Shown piece after piece: positions 1 to 8,038 of a DNA stretch of 64,000 nt. This stretch comes from Gemmatimonadetes bacterium bin94. Lineage in GTDB: Bacteria; Gemmatimonadota; Gemmatimonadetes; Longimicrobiales; Gaopeijiaceae. Numbering within the stretch: position 1 is the stretch's first letter; each line of letters begins with the position of its first letter. The stretch is from NCBI GenBank assembly GCA_002238865.1, contig MPNE01000004.1:62001-126000 (forward strand), read 5' to 3'. Below the pieces are notes generated by a model. The model worked only from the letters and a program-made list of their open reading frames with translations, had not been told where the DNA came from and searched no databases. A program made the translations under genes and the position numbers.

Positions 1-285
1 GTCATCACCATCAGCGACCTGCTGCCCCATGTCCTGCCGGGCGGTGGCGCCAGGAGGACTTCCGGGCGTGACCAGGTAGCGGCAGCCGACATCATGACCC
101 GGTCGGTGCTGTGCGTCTCCGAAGACGAAGCGCTCCTGGTTGCCAGCCGGTCGATGATCACCCGGGGCGTTTCCCGGCTGCCCGTCGTGCGGGACGGGGA
201 GCTGATCGGCTTTCTGGAGCGGGAAACGGTCTTGCAGGCCTTCGCCGAGGCGATTGCGGAACCGGTCCGTCCCCGCGTGGGTTGA
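1..285 (+). CDS. CBS-domain protein, C-terminal part (truncated by window edge)
   Basis: The reading frame is open from base 1 and stops at TGA 283-285, so the true start lies upstream. The 94 visible residues contain the tail of one CBS motif (VITISDLL at the start) and a full second one: DIMTRSV, a run of helix, then SRLPVVRDGELIGF. Paired CBS motifs form a module that binds adenosine nucleotides and regulates the attached enzyme or channel. The catalytic or membrane part is outside the window, so the protein class (chloride channel, HPP-type membrane protein, stand-alone CBS protein) cannot be decided. Confidence 0.8.
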   Translation, partial: VITISDLLPHVLPGGGARRTSGRDQVAAADIMTRSVLCVSEDEALLVASRSMITRGVSRLPVVRDGELIGFLERETVLQAFAEAIAEPVRPRVG

Positions 286-352
286 CTCGCGGCGAATCCG
301 CTGATTCCGTTCATCTTCGCACGATTTCAATCCGCCATGGGAAGAGTTTTTC

Positions 353-769
353 ATGAACCAGACGCTGGCCATCATCAAACCGGACGCGACCGGCAACGCA
401 CGAGCCGGGAAAATCCTGTCACACCTTGAATCTGCGGGCTTTGCCCTGAGAGCCGCCCGCATGATGACCCTGACCCGGGCACAGGCCTGTTCGTTCTATG
501 ACGTTCACCGCGAACGCCCCTTCTACGGCTCGCTCGTTGACTTCATGACCTCGGGGCCCTGTATTCCCATGGTCCTGGAGTCCGCCGATGCGGTGGCAAG
601 GCTGCGCCGCGTGATCGGGGCGACGGACCCCGCGGAAGCAGAGGAGGGCACCGTCCGCAGTCTCTACGCCGAGTCGAAGGAACGGAATGCGATTCACGCC
701 TCCGATTCGGACCGGAACGCCGACCGCGAGATCGCGTTCTTCTTCTCCGAGGCCGAACGCCTCGGGTAA
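353..769 (+). CDS. ndk: nucleoside diphosphate kinase
   Basis: 138 residues, the usual bacterial length. It transfers the gamma phosphate of ATP to other (d)NDPs through a phospho-histidine. The N-terminal LAIIKPDA contains the ATP-binding lysine (Lys9), and the active-site His115 lies in RNAIHASDSD. That replaces the common NxxHGSD with NAIHASD, so a glycine next to the histidine has become alanine, which is tolerated in some family members. The start is an ATG after a GAAGAG Shine-Dalgarno sequence. It is followed by a 55-base gap and a candidate promoter for the yceD operon. Confidence 0.96.
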   Translation: MNQTLAIIKPDATGNARAGKILSHLESAGFALRAARMMTLTRAQACSFYDVHRERPFYGSLVDFMTSGPCIPMVLESADAVARLRRVIGATDPAEAEEGTVRSLYAESKERNAIHASDSDRNADREIAFFFSEAERLG

Positions 770-792
770 CAGCCCGGCCCGTGGACTGCACA

Positions 793-822
793 TTGACATC
801 AGTCTCGACCGGTTTCTATCTT
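793..822 (+). promoter_or_regulatory. candidate sigma-70 promoter for the yceD-rpmF-fab operon
   Basis: A perfect -35 TTGACA (793-798) is followed after 18 bases by TATCTT (817-822, four of six matches to TATAAT). A start point about seven bases downstream would fall at 829-830, next to the ATG at 831, so yceD could be read from a leaderless or near-leaderless transcript. The -10 is weak and this is a visual match only. Confidence 0.4.
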
Positions 823-824
823 TG

Positions 825-1343
825 ATGTCTATGTTGCGAATCGATCTGCTACGCTTGAAGCGGAGCCGAACGAGCGCCGTGCGTGCTTCCATCCCTCCCG
901 ATGAAGAGTTGTGGACCGACTCCGGGTTGACATTTTCGGGGGCGGTCGAGGTCGATGGTGCGGCCGCACTCACGGCGGAAGGAGGCGTCGTGGTCCGGGG
1001 CTCGTGGAAGGCCCCGGTGTTGTATGAATGTGGTCGGTGTCTGGAAGCGGTTGATGTCGCCGTGGAGAGGCCCCTAACGTTGCTGTATGCGCCCAGCGGG
1101 GGTTGGGAAGCCGAAGATCCGGATGTACGCACGATCGGTTACCAACAAATAACGCTGGACTTGGAGGAAGCAATCCGAGAGGAAGTTCTGTTGGAAATCC
1201 CCAGGTACTTTCTCCCGGTCGAGAAGGACGGGCGCTGCACGGAGTGCGGCGACCCGGTGGAACGATTCAGGTCGCCTCCGGAGGAACCGGAATCCGGGAC
1301 CGACCCCAGGTGGGCTGTTCTTGAAGCCCTGCAACCAGACTAG
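825..1343 (+). CDS. yceD: YceD/DUF177 family protein upstream of L32
   Basis: 172 residues from ATG 825 (ATG 831 is equally possible). The family is linked to 23S rRNA accumulation and is almost always encoded just before rpmF, as here (12-base gap). The sequence shows the family cysteine pairs CGRC near residue 70 and CTEC near residue 140, which resemble a metal- or RNA-binding site. No good Shine-Dalgarno precedes either ATG, consistent with the candidate promoter lying almost on top of the start. Longer in-frame starts reach back into ndk and look like non-coding arginine-rich sequence. The molecular role of the family is still poorly defined. Confidence 0.85.
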   Translation: MSMLRIDLLRLKRSRTSAVRASIPPDEELWTDSGLTFSGAVEVDGAAALTAEGGVVVRGSWKAPVLYECGRCLEAVDVAVERPLTLLYAPSGGWEAEDPDVRTIGYQQITLDLEEAIREEVLLEIPRYFLPVEKDGRCTECGDPVERFRSPPEEPESGTDPRWAVLEALQPD

Positions 1344-1355
1344 AAGGAAAATCTC

Positions 1356-1538
1356 ATGGCCGTCCCCAAGAAGCGGGTGTCAAAACAGCGGCAGCGCAAG
1401 CGCCGCACCCATTACAAGGCTTCGAAACCGACTGTGGCAACGTGCTCGCGCACCGGTGACCCCACGCTGCGCCACCGCGTGTGTCCCACATCGGGCATCT
1501 ACCGCGGGAAACAGATCTACGAAGTGGAGGAACAGTAG
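1356..1538 (+). CDS. rpmF: 50S ribosomal protein L32
   Basis: 60 residues beginning MAVPKKRVSKQRQRKRR, the diagnostic basic N-terminus of L32. The later part has CSRTGDPTLRHRVCP, with only two of the four cysteines of zinc-binding L32, so it is probably the zinc-independent or partial form. It lies between yceD and plsX in the widespread yceD-rpmF-plsX-fabH arrangement, which couples ribosome production to lipid synthesis. A GAAGG Shine-Dalgarno sequence precedes the ATG. Confidence 0.97.
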   Translation: MAVPKKRVSKQRQRKRRTHYKASKPTVATCSRTGDPTLRHRVCPTSGIYRGKQIYEVEEQ

Positions 1539-1573
1539 TACCCTCAGCTTCGACCTTCTCCGAGCCACGTCCG

Positions 1574-2536
1574 ATGAAAATTGCCCTCGACGCAATGGGG
1601 ACGGACGACGCCCCAATCACCGAGATCGCCGGAGCCGTCGTGTCCGTGGGGTTGGATCCGACGTTGCGAGTCATTCTGGTCGGGGACGAGGCCGCGCTCA
1701 CCGGGCCGCTGAGCGAGTTTCCGGCGCAGGAGCAGATCGAGGTGGTCCATGCACCCGACCGAATCGACAGCTCCCTCGCACCCGTGGCGGCCCTTCGCCG
1801 CAGCCCGAACTCGTCCATCGGCGTCGGGTTGGGTCTGCACGCTGCCGGAAAGGCCGACGCGTTCGTGTCGGCCGGCTCGACCGGTGCGGTCATGGCGGCT
1901 TCACTCCGCCTGCTGCGCCCCGTGCGCGGGGTCGACCGCCCACCCGTGGGTACGATGTTCCCGACGCACCTTGGCCCGACTCTGGTGACGGACGCCGGAG
2001 CCAACATCGACTGCAAACCGCACAACCTGGCGCAGTTTGCGCGCGTGGGTTCGATCTACATGCAGGATCTCTACGGTGTCTCCCGCCCCCGGGTCGGTCT
2101 GCTGAACGTCGGGGCCGAACAGATCAAGGGCACCGAGGTCCTGCAGGATGCCTACAGGCTCCTCGCCGGGAGCGACCTGAACTTCGTCGGCAACATCGAG
2201 GGGCGGGACATCGTGAACCACGCATGCGATGTTCTGGTTTGCGACGGATTCACGGGCAACATTCTGCTCAAGTTCTACGAATCGCTCGCCGCCTTTCTCG
2301 TAGCCCATCTGCGTGATCGTCTCATGCCCGGCGACCTGGGGGCCGAATTTGAAGAGGCGTTTCGGGTCTTCGACTACGCCGAGTACGGGGGCGCTCCCTT
2401 GCTGGGAGTGAACGGGGTGAGCATCATCTGTCACGGTGAATCATCTCCCAAAGCGATAAGCGCTGCCATCGGCATGGCCGCGCGCACGGCGCGCAGTGGC
2501 ATTGTCGACCACATCGCCCGGGACCTGGCCTCCTGA
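1574..2536 (+). CDS. plsX: phosphate acyltransferase PlsX
   Basis: 320 residues. PlsX converts acyl-ACP to acyl-phosphate, the donor for PlsY, which is also in this window (48785-49408). The start ATG 1574 gives the typical MKIALDAMGTDDAP N-terminus; a longer in-frame extension from 1481 overlaps rpmF and is not family-like. Further family motifs are SAGSTGAVMA, the GNIEGRD segment and DGFTGNILLKFYES. It is followed 14 bases later by fabH. As a peripheral membrane enzyme it links type II fatty acid synthesis to phosphatidic acid formation. Confidence 0.96.
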   Translation: MKIALDAMGTDDAPITEIAGAVVSVGLDPTLRVILVGDEAALTGPLSEFPAQEQIEVVHAPDRIDSSLAPVAALRRSPNSSIGVGLGLHAAGKADAFVSAGSTGAVMAASLRLLRPVRGVDRPPVGTMFPTHLGPTLVTDAGANIDCKPHNLAQFARVGSIYMQDLYGVSRPRVGLLNVGAEQIKGTEVLQDAYRLLAGSDLNFVGNIEGRDIVNHACDVLVCDGFTGNILLKFYESLAAFLVAHLRDRLMPGDLGAEFEEAFRVFDYAEYGGAPLLGVNGVSIICHGESSPKAISAAIGMAARTARSGIVDHIARDLAS

Positions 2537-2550
2537 AAGGACCACATGCC

Positions 2551-3549
2551 ATGAACGGCCGGCCCCCCATCGCACGAGTTTCGGCGACCGCCCGCTTCCT
2601 GCCCGATCAGGTGATGACCAACGCAGACCTGGAGCGGCTGGTCGACACGAGTGATTCCTGGATCCGGGAACGCACCGGGATTCGGGAACGGCGGATCGCG
2701 CCCGATGACATCACCGCGGTGGACATGGGCGAGCGGGCCGCACTCGGCGCCCTCGCCAAGGCCGGGCTGGAGCCGTCCGATGTCGACATGATCGTCGTCT
2801 CGACAGCGACGCCCGATCGGCTGCTTCCCTCCACCGCCTGCGAAATCCAGTCGCGCATCGGTGCCTCGCGGAGCTGTCTGGCGTTCGACATATCGGCCGC
2901 GTGCACCGGATTCCTGTATGCGCTTTCGATCGCAGAAGGATACCTGGCCGCGGGTCGGGGCGAGACCATTCTGGTGGTATCGACCGAGAAGATGTCGTCG
3001 ATCATCGACTGGGACGACCGTGCGACCTGCATCCTCTTCGGCGATGGTGCGGGAGCGGCGGTCGTGCAGCCGTCCCGAAACGGCGAGGGGATACTCGCGA
3101 GCTTCCACCGGTCGGACGGCGACCTCGCTCCACTGCTTCAGCGCCCTGTGGGGGGCGCGGCGAAGCCCCTGACCGAGGAATCCCTGCGAAACCGCGAGCA
3201 CATGCTGCTGATGAAGTCCGGTCGCGAAGTCTTCAGGTCGGCCGTCAGATCGATGGCGCATGCGGGCAACATGGTCATGGAGGAAGCCGGCCTCGATGTC
3301 GACCGGATCGATCTCATGGTGCCGCACCAGGCCAATTCGAGGATCATCGAGTCCACCGCACGGTACGCCGGCATTCCGATGGACAAGGTATTCGTGAACC
3401 TTCACCGCTATGGCAACATCTCGTCGGCGACAATTCCGGTGTGCCTCGACGAAGCGGAGGAGGAAGGTCGTCTCGTGCCCGGTTCGGTCGTGCTGATGAC
3501 CGCGTTCGGCGCGGGGCTGACATGGGGTGCGATGGCCTTGCGCTGGTAG
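2551..3549 (+). CDS. fabH: 3-oxoacyl-ACP synthase III (KAS III)
   Basis: 332 residues. It condenses acetyl-CoA (or a branched starter) with malonyl-ACP to begin fatty acid synthesis. The catalytic triad is visible: Cys118 in DISAACTGF, His259 in VPHQANSR and Asn289 in RYGNISSATIP. The C-terminal AFGAGLTWGA glycine-rich loop is also intact. It lies in the plsX-fabH-fabD-fabG-acpP-fabF order. Starter-unit preference cannot be read from the sequence alone. Confidence 0.98.
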   Translation: MNGRPPIARVSATARFLPDQVMTNADLERLVDTSDSWIRERTGIRERRIAPDDITAVDMGERAALGALAKAGLEPSDVDMIVVSTATPDRLLPSTACEIQSRIGASRSCLAFDISAACTGFLYALSIAEGYLAAGRGETILVVSTEKMSSIIDWDDRATCILFGDGAGAAVVQPSRNGEGILASFHRSDGDLAPLLQRPVGGAAKPLTEESLRNREHMLLMKSGREVFRSAVRSMAHAGNMVMEEAGLDVDRIDLMVPHQANSRIIESTARYAGIPMDKVFVNLHRYGNISSATIPVCLDEAEEEGRLVPGSVVLMTAFGAGLTWGAMALRW

Positions 3550-3595
3550 CCGTTGATTCGTCGGCGACCGGGGCGAGACGCACGGAGATGAGGCG

Positions 3596-4525
3596 ATGAG
3601 CATGGGGCTTCTGTTCCCCGGACAGGGGTCTCAGCACCCGGGGATGGGGCGTGAGCTCGCGATGCGCTACCCGGTGGCGCGGGAGACCTTCGAGGAGGCC
3701 GATGACACACTCGGTTTCGGACTCTCCGGACTCGCGTGGGAAGGGTCGAGCACGGTCCTCACCGCGACCGAGAACGCGCAGCCCGCGCTCTACGTCCACT
3801 CCCTTGCCGTCTACAGGGTAGTCAGGGAAAGACTCGGAGCCGTAGCGGCCGCCGCGGGACACTCGCTGGGCGAATTGTCCGCTCACGGCGCCGCCGGCAC
3901 CTATTCCTTCGCCGACGGCCTGCGTGCGGTCCGCCGGCGGGGAGAGCTCATGGCGCGGGCGGACACCACGACGCCGGGAGGCATGGCCGCGGTCCTGGGA
4001 CTGCGGGCGGAAGCGGTCGCCGAGCTCTGCCGGGAGGCCGCGGAGGCAGGGATGACCATCGTGCCCGCAAACCTGAACGCGAAGAGCCAGATCGTCGTCA
4101 GCGGCGAGAAAGCCGGGATCGAGTGGGTCGCCCGGGTCGGCGCGGACCGGGGGGCGAAGAGAGTGGTGAAGCTGAGTGTTTCGGCGGCCTTCCACTCACC
4201 GCTCATGGAGCCTGTCGCGGCCGAGTTTCGCGAGATGCTTGACGGGATCAGCTTCGTGCCGCCCTCGTTCCCGGTCGTCTCCAACGTTACGGGCGAAGCG
4301 GTCGGCGACCCGGACCGGATCCGTCGACTCCTGGTTCGGCAGCTCACCTCTCCCGTGAGGTGGGTGGACTGTATTGCCCGCATGAGGGCCATGGGCGTCG
4401 GCAGGTTCGCGGAGCTGGGCCCCGGGAATGTCCTGGCGGGTCTCAACCGAAGAAACGCAAGAGGCGTCCCGACGGTGACACTCGGGGCACCCGAAGCCAT
4501 CGAAGCAACGGAGGATTGGCCATGA
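3596..4525 (+). CDS. fabD: malonyl-CoA:ACP transacylase
   Basis: 309 residues. It loads malonate onto the ACP phosphopantetheine. The N-terminal LLFPGQGSQ, the nucleophile Ser90 in GHSLGE and the partner His200 in SAAFHSPLM are all present. Its stop overlaps the fabG start by four bases (ATGA), which indicates translational coupling. The gap from fabH is 46 bases. Confidence 0.97.
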   Translation: MSMGLLFPGQGSQHPGMGRELAMRYPVARETFEEADDTLGFGLSGLAWEGSSTVLTATENAQPALYVHSLAVYRVVRERLGAVAAAAGHSLGELSAHGAAGTYSFADGLRAVRRRGELMARADTTTPGGMAAVLGLRAEAVAELCREAAEAGMTIVPANLNAKSQIVVSGEKAGIEWVARVGADRGAKRVVKLSVSAAFHSPLMEPVAAEFREMLDGISFVPPSFPVVSNVTGEAVGDPDRIRRLLVRQLTSPVRWVDCIARMRAMGVGRFAELGPGNVLAGLNRRNARGVPTVTLGAPEAIEATEDWP

Positions 4526-5268
4526 CGGGCAGGAAGGAACTGACGGGGTCGGCGGCAATCGTAACGGGAGGGTCGAGGGGCATAGGACTGGGCATCGCCG
4601 GGGCTCTCGCCGAAGCTGGCGCGCGTGTCGCCGTGGTCGCGCGCGATGGGGAGAAGGCGGAGGCGGTGATCGCCGAGCTGGAGGGGTCGGGACACGCCGC
4701 GTATTCCTGCGACGTCGCCGACGCGAAGGCTTGCAAACGGACCGTGGCCCGGGTGGAGTCCGCACAGGGGCCGGTCGCGACCCTGGTGAACAACGCCGGT
4801 ATCACCCGTGACAACATCGTGCTCCGTCTGCGCGACGACGACTGGTCGCAGGTCATCGCCACCAATCTGGGGGGTGCCTTCAACATGATCCGCGCGACTG
4901 CAAGGGGGATGATGAAGCGCCGCAGCGGGTCCATCGTCAACATCACCTCGGTCATCGGGCTCATGGGAAACGCCGGGCAGGCCAACTACGCGGCTTCCAA
5001 GGCGGGGCTGCACGGCCTGACCAAGTCGGTGGCGAAGGAACTGGCGTCGCGAAACATCCGCTGCAACGCCGTCGCACCGGGGTTCATCCTGACCGACATG
5101 ACTTCCGCGCTTGCGGATGCTCAGGTCGACGAACTGAAGAAGCGGATTCCAGCCGGTCGCCTCGGAGAGCCCGCGGACGTGTGCGGCCTGGTCCGGTTCC
5201 TCGCGGGACCGGAGGCGGGTTACATTACGGGTCAGATCATCGCGGTCGATGGCGGCATGGCGATGTAG
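4522..5268 (+). CDS. fabG: 3-oxoacyl-ACP reductase
   Basis: 248 residues, a classical short-chain dehydrogenase that reduces 3-ketoacyl-ACP with NADPH. It shows the cofactor loop TGGSRGIG (residues 15-22), the NNAG motif (90-93) and the catalytic Ser143, Tyr156 and Lys160 (YAASK). The start ATG 4522 overlaps the fabD stop; a longer in-frame extension into fabD is out of character for the family. The C-terminus YITGQIIAVDGGMAM is typical for FabG. Confidence 0.97.
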   Translation: MTGRKELTGSAAIVTGGSRGIGLGIAGALAEAGARVAVVARDGEKAEAVIAELEGSGHAAYSCDVADAKACKRTVARVESAQGPVATLVNNAGITRDNIVLRLRDDDWSQVIATNLGGAFNMIRATARGMMKRRSGSIVNITSVIGLMGNAGQANYAASKAGLHGLTKSVAKELASRNIRCNAVAPGFILTDMTSALADAQVDELKKRIPAGRLGEPADVCGLVRFLAGPEAGYITGQIIAVDGGMAM

Positions 5269-5325
5269 CCTTTGCTGCCCATCCGTCGCGGTGCCAACCA
5301 CTTGCCCATATGGAGAAAACAAAGC

Positions 5326-5565
5326 ATGTCCGACACCGTGGAAGCCAGGGTCAAGGAGATCATCGTCGACGAACTCGGAGTCGAGGCCGACAAGGTCACT
5401 TCGGATGCGTCGTTTGTCGATGACCTTGGCGCCGACTCCCTCGACACCGTCGAGCTGGTCATGGCGTTCGAAGAGGAGTTCGAGATCGAGATTCCGGATG
5501 AGGACGCCGAACAGATGCGTACGGTTGGGGACGCGATCTCCTACATCAACAGCCACGCGGAATAG
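5326..5565 (+). CDS. acpP: acyl carrier protein
   Basis: 79 residues, strongly acidic. The phosphopantetheine attachment Ser38 lies in the canonical [19 protein letters not shown] segment. The ATG at 5326 is preceded by GGAG and gives the standard N-terminus; an upstream in-frame ATG at 5272 would add 18 unsupported residues. ACP carries growing acyl chains to every Fab enzyme encoded around it, and also serves the lipid A acyltransferases and PlsX. Confidence 0.98.
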   Translation: MSDTVEARVKEIIVDELGVEADKVTSDASFVDDLGADSLDTVELVMAFEEEFEIEIPDEDAEQMRTVGDAISYINSHAE

Positions 5566-5592
5566 CGGTCCGGTCCGATTTGAAGGAAGTGA

Positions 5593-6903
5593 GTGATCGG
5601 CGAGCGGGGCCACCGGGCTTGCGCAAAGAGTTGGCCGGGACGGGTCGTGGGTAGGCGAGACAACCGGGTCGCGGTGACAGGCCTCGGGATGGTGACTCCG
5701 GTAGGCCTGAATGTGCAGTCCAGTTGGGAAGCGCTGCTGGCGGGAACGTCCGGGGGCGGACCCATCACACAGTTCGACCCCGATGGCTATGCCACCCGGA
5801 TCGCGTGTGAGGTCAAGGGGTTCGATCCCGCCGACTACCTGGGGCGCAAGGAGATTCGCCGCTTCGACCGGTTCGCGCACATGGCCGTCGCCGCGGCGGA
5901 GCAGGCCATGCAGGCCGGCGGGCTTTCCGGTACGCCCTCGGGGTGTGCTCCCGTCGACTTCGGGGTGATCATGGCAAGTGGGGTAGGGGGCATCGCCACG
6001 CTGGAAGCCAACGTTCACACGCTGGCCGCCAAGGGCCCACGCCGAGTGAGTCCCTTCTTCATCCCGATGTTCATTCCGGACATCGCGGCCGGACTCCTGT
6101 CGATCCGATACGGCCTCCAGGGCCCCAACTACGCCACCGTTTCCGCGTGCGCTTCCGGCTCCCATGCCATCGGCGACGCGGTCCGCTACATCCAGCGTGG
6201 TGAAGCGAAGCTGATGCTCGCAGGCGGAGCAGAAGCGGCGGTGACACCGATCACGATCGCCGGCTTCGCGGCGATGAAGGCCATGTCACGGCGCAACGAC
6301 GATCCCGAGGGGGCGAGCCGTCCTTTCGACGCGAGCCGGGACGGCTTCGTGATCGGCGAAGGCGCGGGCTGTCTTCTGCTCGAAGACATGGAGCACGCGA
6401 GGGATCGCGGTGCCGAGATCCTTGGCGAAGTCGCCGGCTACGGTGCCACGGGCGATGCCTTCCACATCACGGCGCAACCACCGGATGCCATGGGTGCCCA
6501 ACACGCCATGCGCCTGGCCCTCGCCGACGCCGGACTGGATGTGGCCGACGTGGACTACATCAACGCACACGGCACCTCGACGCCGCAGAACGACAGCACG
6601 GAAACGTTCGCGATCAAGGCGGCGCTGGGCCGGCACGCATACGATGTGGTGGTCGGCTCGACCAAATCCATGACGGGTCACCTCCTGGGCGCCGCCGGCG
6701 CGATCGAGGCGGTCATGTGCGTCATGGCCTGTCGCACCGGCAAGATCCCGCCGACCATCAATTTCCGGGAGCGGGACGAGGCCTGTGATCTGGAGTACGC
6801 CCACGCCGGGATGGTCGAACGGCCGGTGGCGGTCGCTCTGAACAATTCGTTCGGCTTCGGCGGGCACAACGCCTGCCTGGCGATCAGGAGATACGAGGAG
6901 TAG
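5593..6903 (+). CDS. fabF: 3-oxoacyl-ACP synthase II
   Basis: The elongating condensing enzyme. Counted from GTG 5593 (436 residues), the Cys-His-His triad is Cys186 (TVSACASGSH), His326 (NAHGTSTPQND) and His363 (KSMTGHLLGAAGA). The start is uncertain: GTG 5593 has a good AAGGAAG Shine-Dalgarno sequence, but GTG 5647 gives the more family-like MGRRDNRVAVTGLGMVTPVG (418 residues). No fabZ/fabA or fabI/fabK lies in this stretch, so the dehydratase and enoyl reductase must be encoded elsewhere. Confidence 0.96.
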   Translation: MIGERGHRACAKSWPGRVVGRRDNRVAVTGLGMVTPVGLNVQSSWEALLAGTSGGGPITQFDPDGYATRIACEVKGFDPADYLGRKEIRRFDRFAHMAVAAAEQAMQAGGLSGTPSGCAPVDFGVIMASGVGGIATLEANVHTLAAKGPRRVSPFFIPMFIPDIAAGLLSIRYGLQGPNYATVSACASGSHAIGDAVRYIQRGEAKLMLAGGAEAAVTPITIAGFAAMKAMSRRNDDPEGASRPFDASRDGFVIGEGAGCLLLEDMEHARDRGAEILGEVAGYGATGDAFHITAQPPDAMGAQHAMRLALADAGLDVADVDYINAHGTSTPQNDSTETFAIKAALGRHAYDVVVGSTKSMTGHLLGAAGAIEAVMCVMACRTGKIPPTINFRERDEACDLEYAHAGMVERPVAVALNNSFGFGGHNACLAIRRYEE

Positions 6904-6918
6904 GAGGCCGTGGCCGCG

Positions 6919-7392
6919 ATGCGAATCGGGATCGGGTACGACTCCCACCGCTTTGATTCCGAACGGCCCATGATCCTCGGCGGCGTCCGTTTCCCCGACC
7001 ACGCGGGACTTCGAGGGTTTTCCGATGGAGACGCCGTTGCCCATGCGGTGATCGATGCCGTGCTCGGAGCAGCGTGTCTGGGAGATGTCGGTACGCACTT
7101 CCCTCCCGGCGAGGACGCCTGGCGCGGGGCCGATTCAATGGACCTCCTGTCACGGACAGCGGCCATCCTCCACGACTGCGGCTGGGAGGTGGGGAATGTG
7201 GACGTGGCGGTGATCACGGAGAGCCCCAGGATCGGGCCTCGTGCCGGCGAGATGCGCAGCCTCCTTGCAAAGCGCCTGGGCGTGTCATCCTCGGCGGTCT
7301 CGGTCAAGGGGAAGACCAACGAGGGGATGGGATGGATCGGGCGGGGAGAGGGGATCGCGGTCCACGCCGTGGCAATCGTGCTGCGCCGCTGA
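6919..7392 (+). CDS. ispF: 2-C-methyl-D-erythritol 2,4-cyclodiphosphate synthase
   Basis: 157 residues, a step of the non-mevalonate isoprenoid pathway that feeds undecaprenyl phosphate and quinones. The metal ligands Asp8, His10 (GIGYDSHRF) and His42 (DAVAHAVIDA) are visible, as is the C-terminal SVKGKTNEGMGWIGRGEGI. TAGGAGG (901-907 within this kilobase, i.e. 6901-6907) fits ATG 6919 better than the GTG at 6910. ispD is not adjacent. Confidence 0.97.
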   Translation: MRIGIGYDSHRFDSERPMILGGVRFPDHAGLRGFSDGDAVAHAVIDAVLGAACLGDVGTHFPPGEDAWRGADSMDLLSRTAAILHDCGWEVGNVDVAVITESPRIGPRAGEMRSLLAKRLGVSSSAVSVKGKTNEGMGWIGRGEGIAVHAVAIVLRR

Positions 7393-7399
7393 CAGCCGG

Positions 7400-8038
7400 G
7401 TGGAGCGAGCCCTTGCCCTGCTGACCGACCTTCCCGAGCCGCTGGTGTACGGCGTGCTGGCGGCGGGGGCGGTGATCGAGAACATCCTGCCGGTCGTGCC
7501 GGCCGACACCTTCATCGTCGCCGGCGGGTTCATTGCCGGACTGGGCACGGTGGGTCCCGCCGGAGTCTTCCTGGTAGTGTGGGGCTTCAACGTGGCCGGG
7601 GCGGTCGCCGTCTACGCCGCGGGCCTCAAGTACGGACCGGGCTTCTTCCGCGAAGGACGCGGACGTGCCCTCATGGCGGAGCGGCAGATGAGGAAACTCG
7701 AGGCCTTCTACCGGCGCTGGGGAGTCCTGGCCGTCTTTGCCGCGCGGTTTCTGCCCGGGTTCCGCGCCCTGGTCCCGGTGTTCGCGGGCGTGGCCGAGCT
7801 TGGCCCGGCCCGGGTGATTCCGCCGCTGGTCGTGGCGTCCGCAATCTGGTACGGGGCACTCGTCCGCCTCGGGTACCTGGCGGGCGACAACCTGGACGCG
7901 GTCATGGAGACGATCGATCGGACCAACCGAGGGCTGCTGGCCGCCTCCGCGCTGTTGGGGGTGGTGATCCTCGGAGTCTGGTGGAGGGCTCGCCGGCGGG
8001 AAGCGTCGAGGGAGGACGAAGACGGCGATGGAACGTGA
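7400..8038 (+). CDS. DedA family membrane protein
   Basis: 212 residues with several hydrophobic helices. The family segments are recognisable: AAGAVIENILPVVPADTFIVAGGFIAG near the N-terminus, then FYRRWGVLAVFAARFLPGFRALVPVFAGV (the F-x-R-x-x-P-x-x-R motif) and a C-terminal helix with a basic tail. DedA proteins are inner-membrane transporters; some members return undecaprenyl phosphate to the cytosolic face, others translocate other lipids. The start GTG 7400 is eight bases after ispF. The 3' end overlaps the recombinase gene by 11 bases. Substrate is not decidable from sequence. Confidence 0.88.
   Translation: MERALALLTDLPEPLVYGVLAAGAVIENILPVVPADTFIVAGGFIAGLGTVGPAGVFLVVWGFNVAGAVAVYAAGLKYGPGFFREGRGRALMAERQMRKLEAFYRRWGVLAVFAARFLPGFRALVPVFAGVAELGPARVIPPLVVASAIWYGALVRLGYLAGDNLDAVMETIDRTNRGLLAASALLGVVILGVWWRARRREASREDEDGDGT

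Noticed and set aside
3901-6165. Long open frame on the reverse strand (about 750 codons)
   Set aside because: It lies opposite fabD, fabG, acpP and fabF, which have full catalytic motifs. Its translation is low-complexity Arg/Gly/Asp sequence without start signals, a usual GC-rich shadow.
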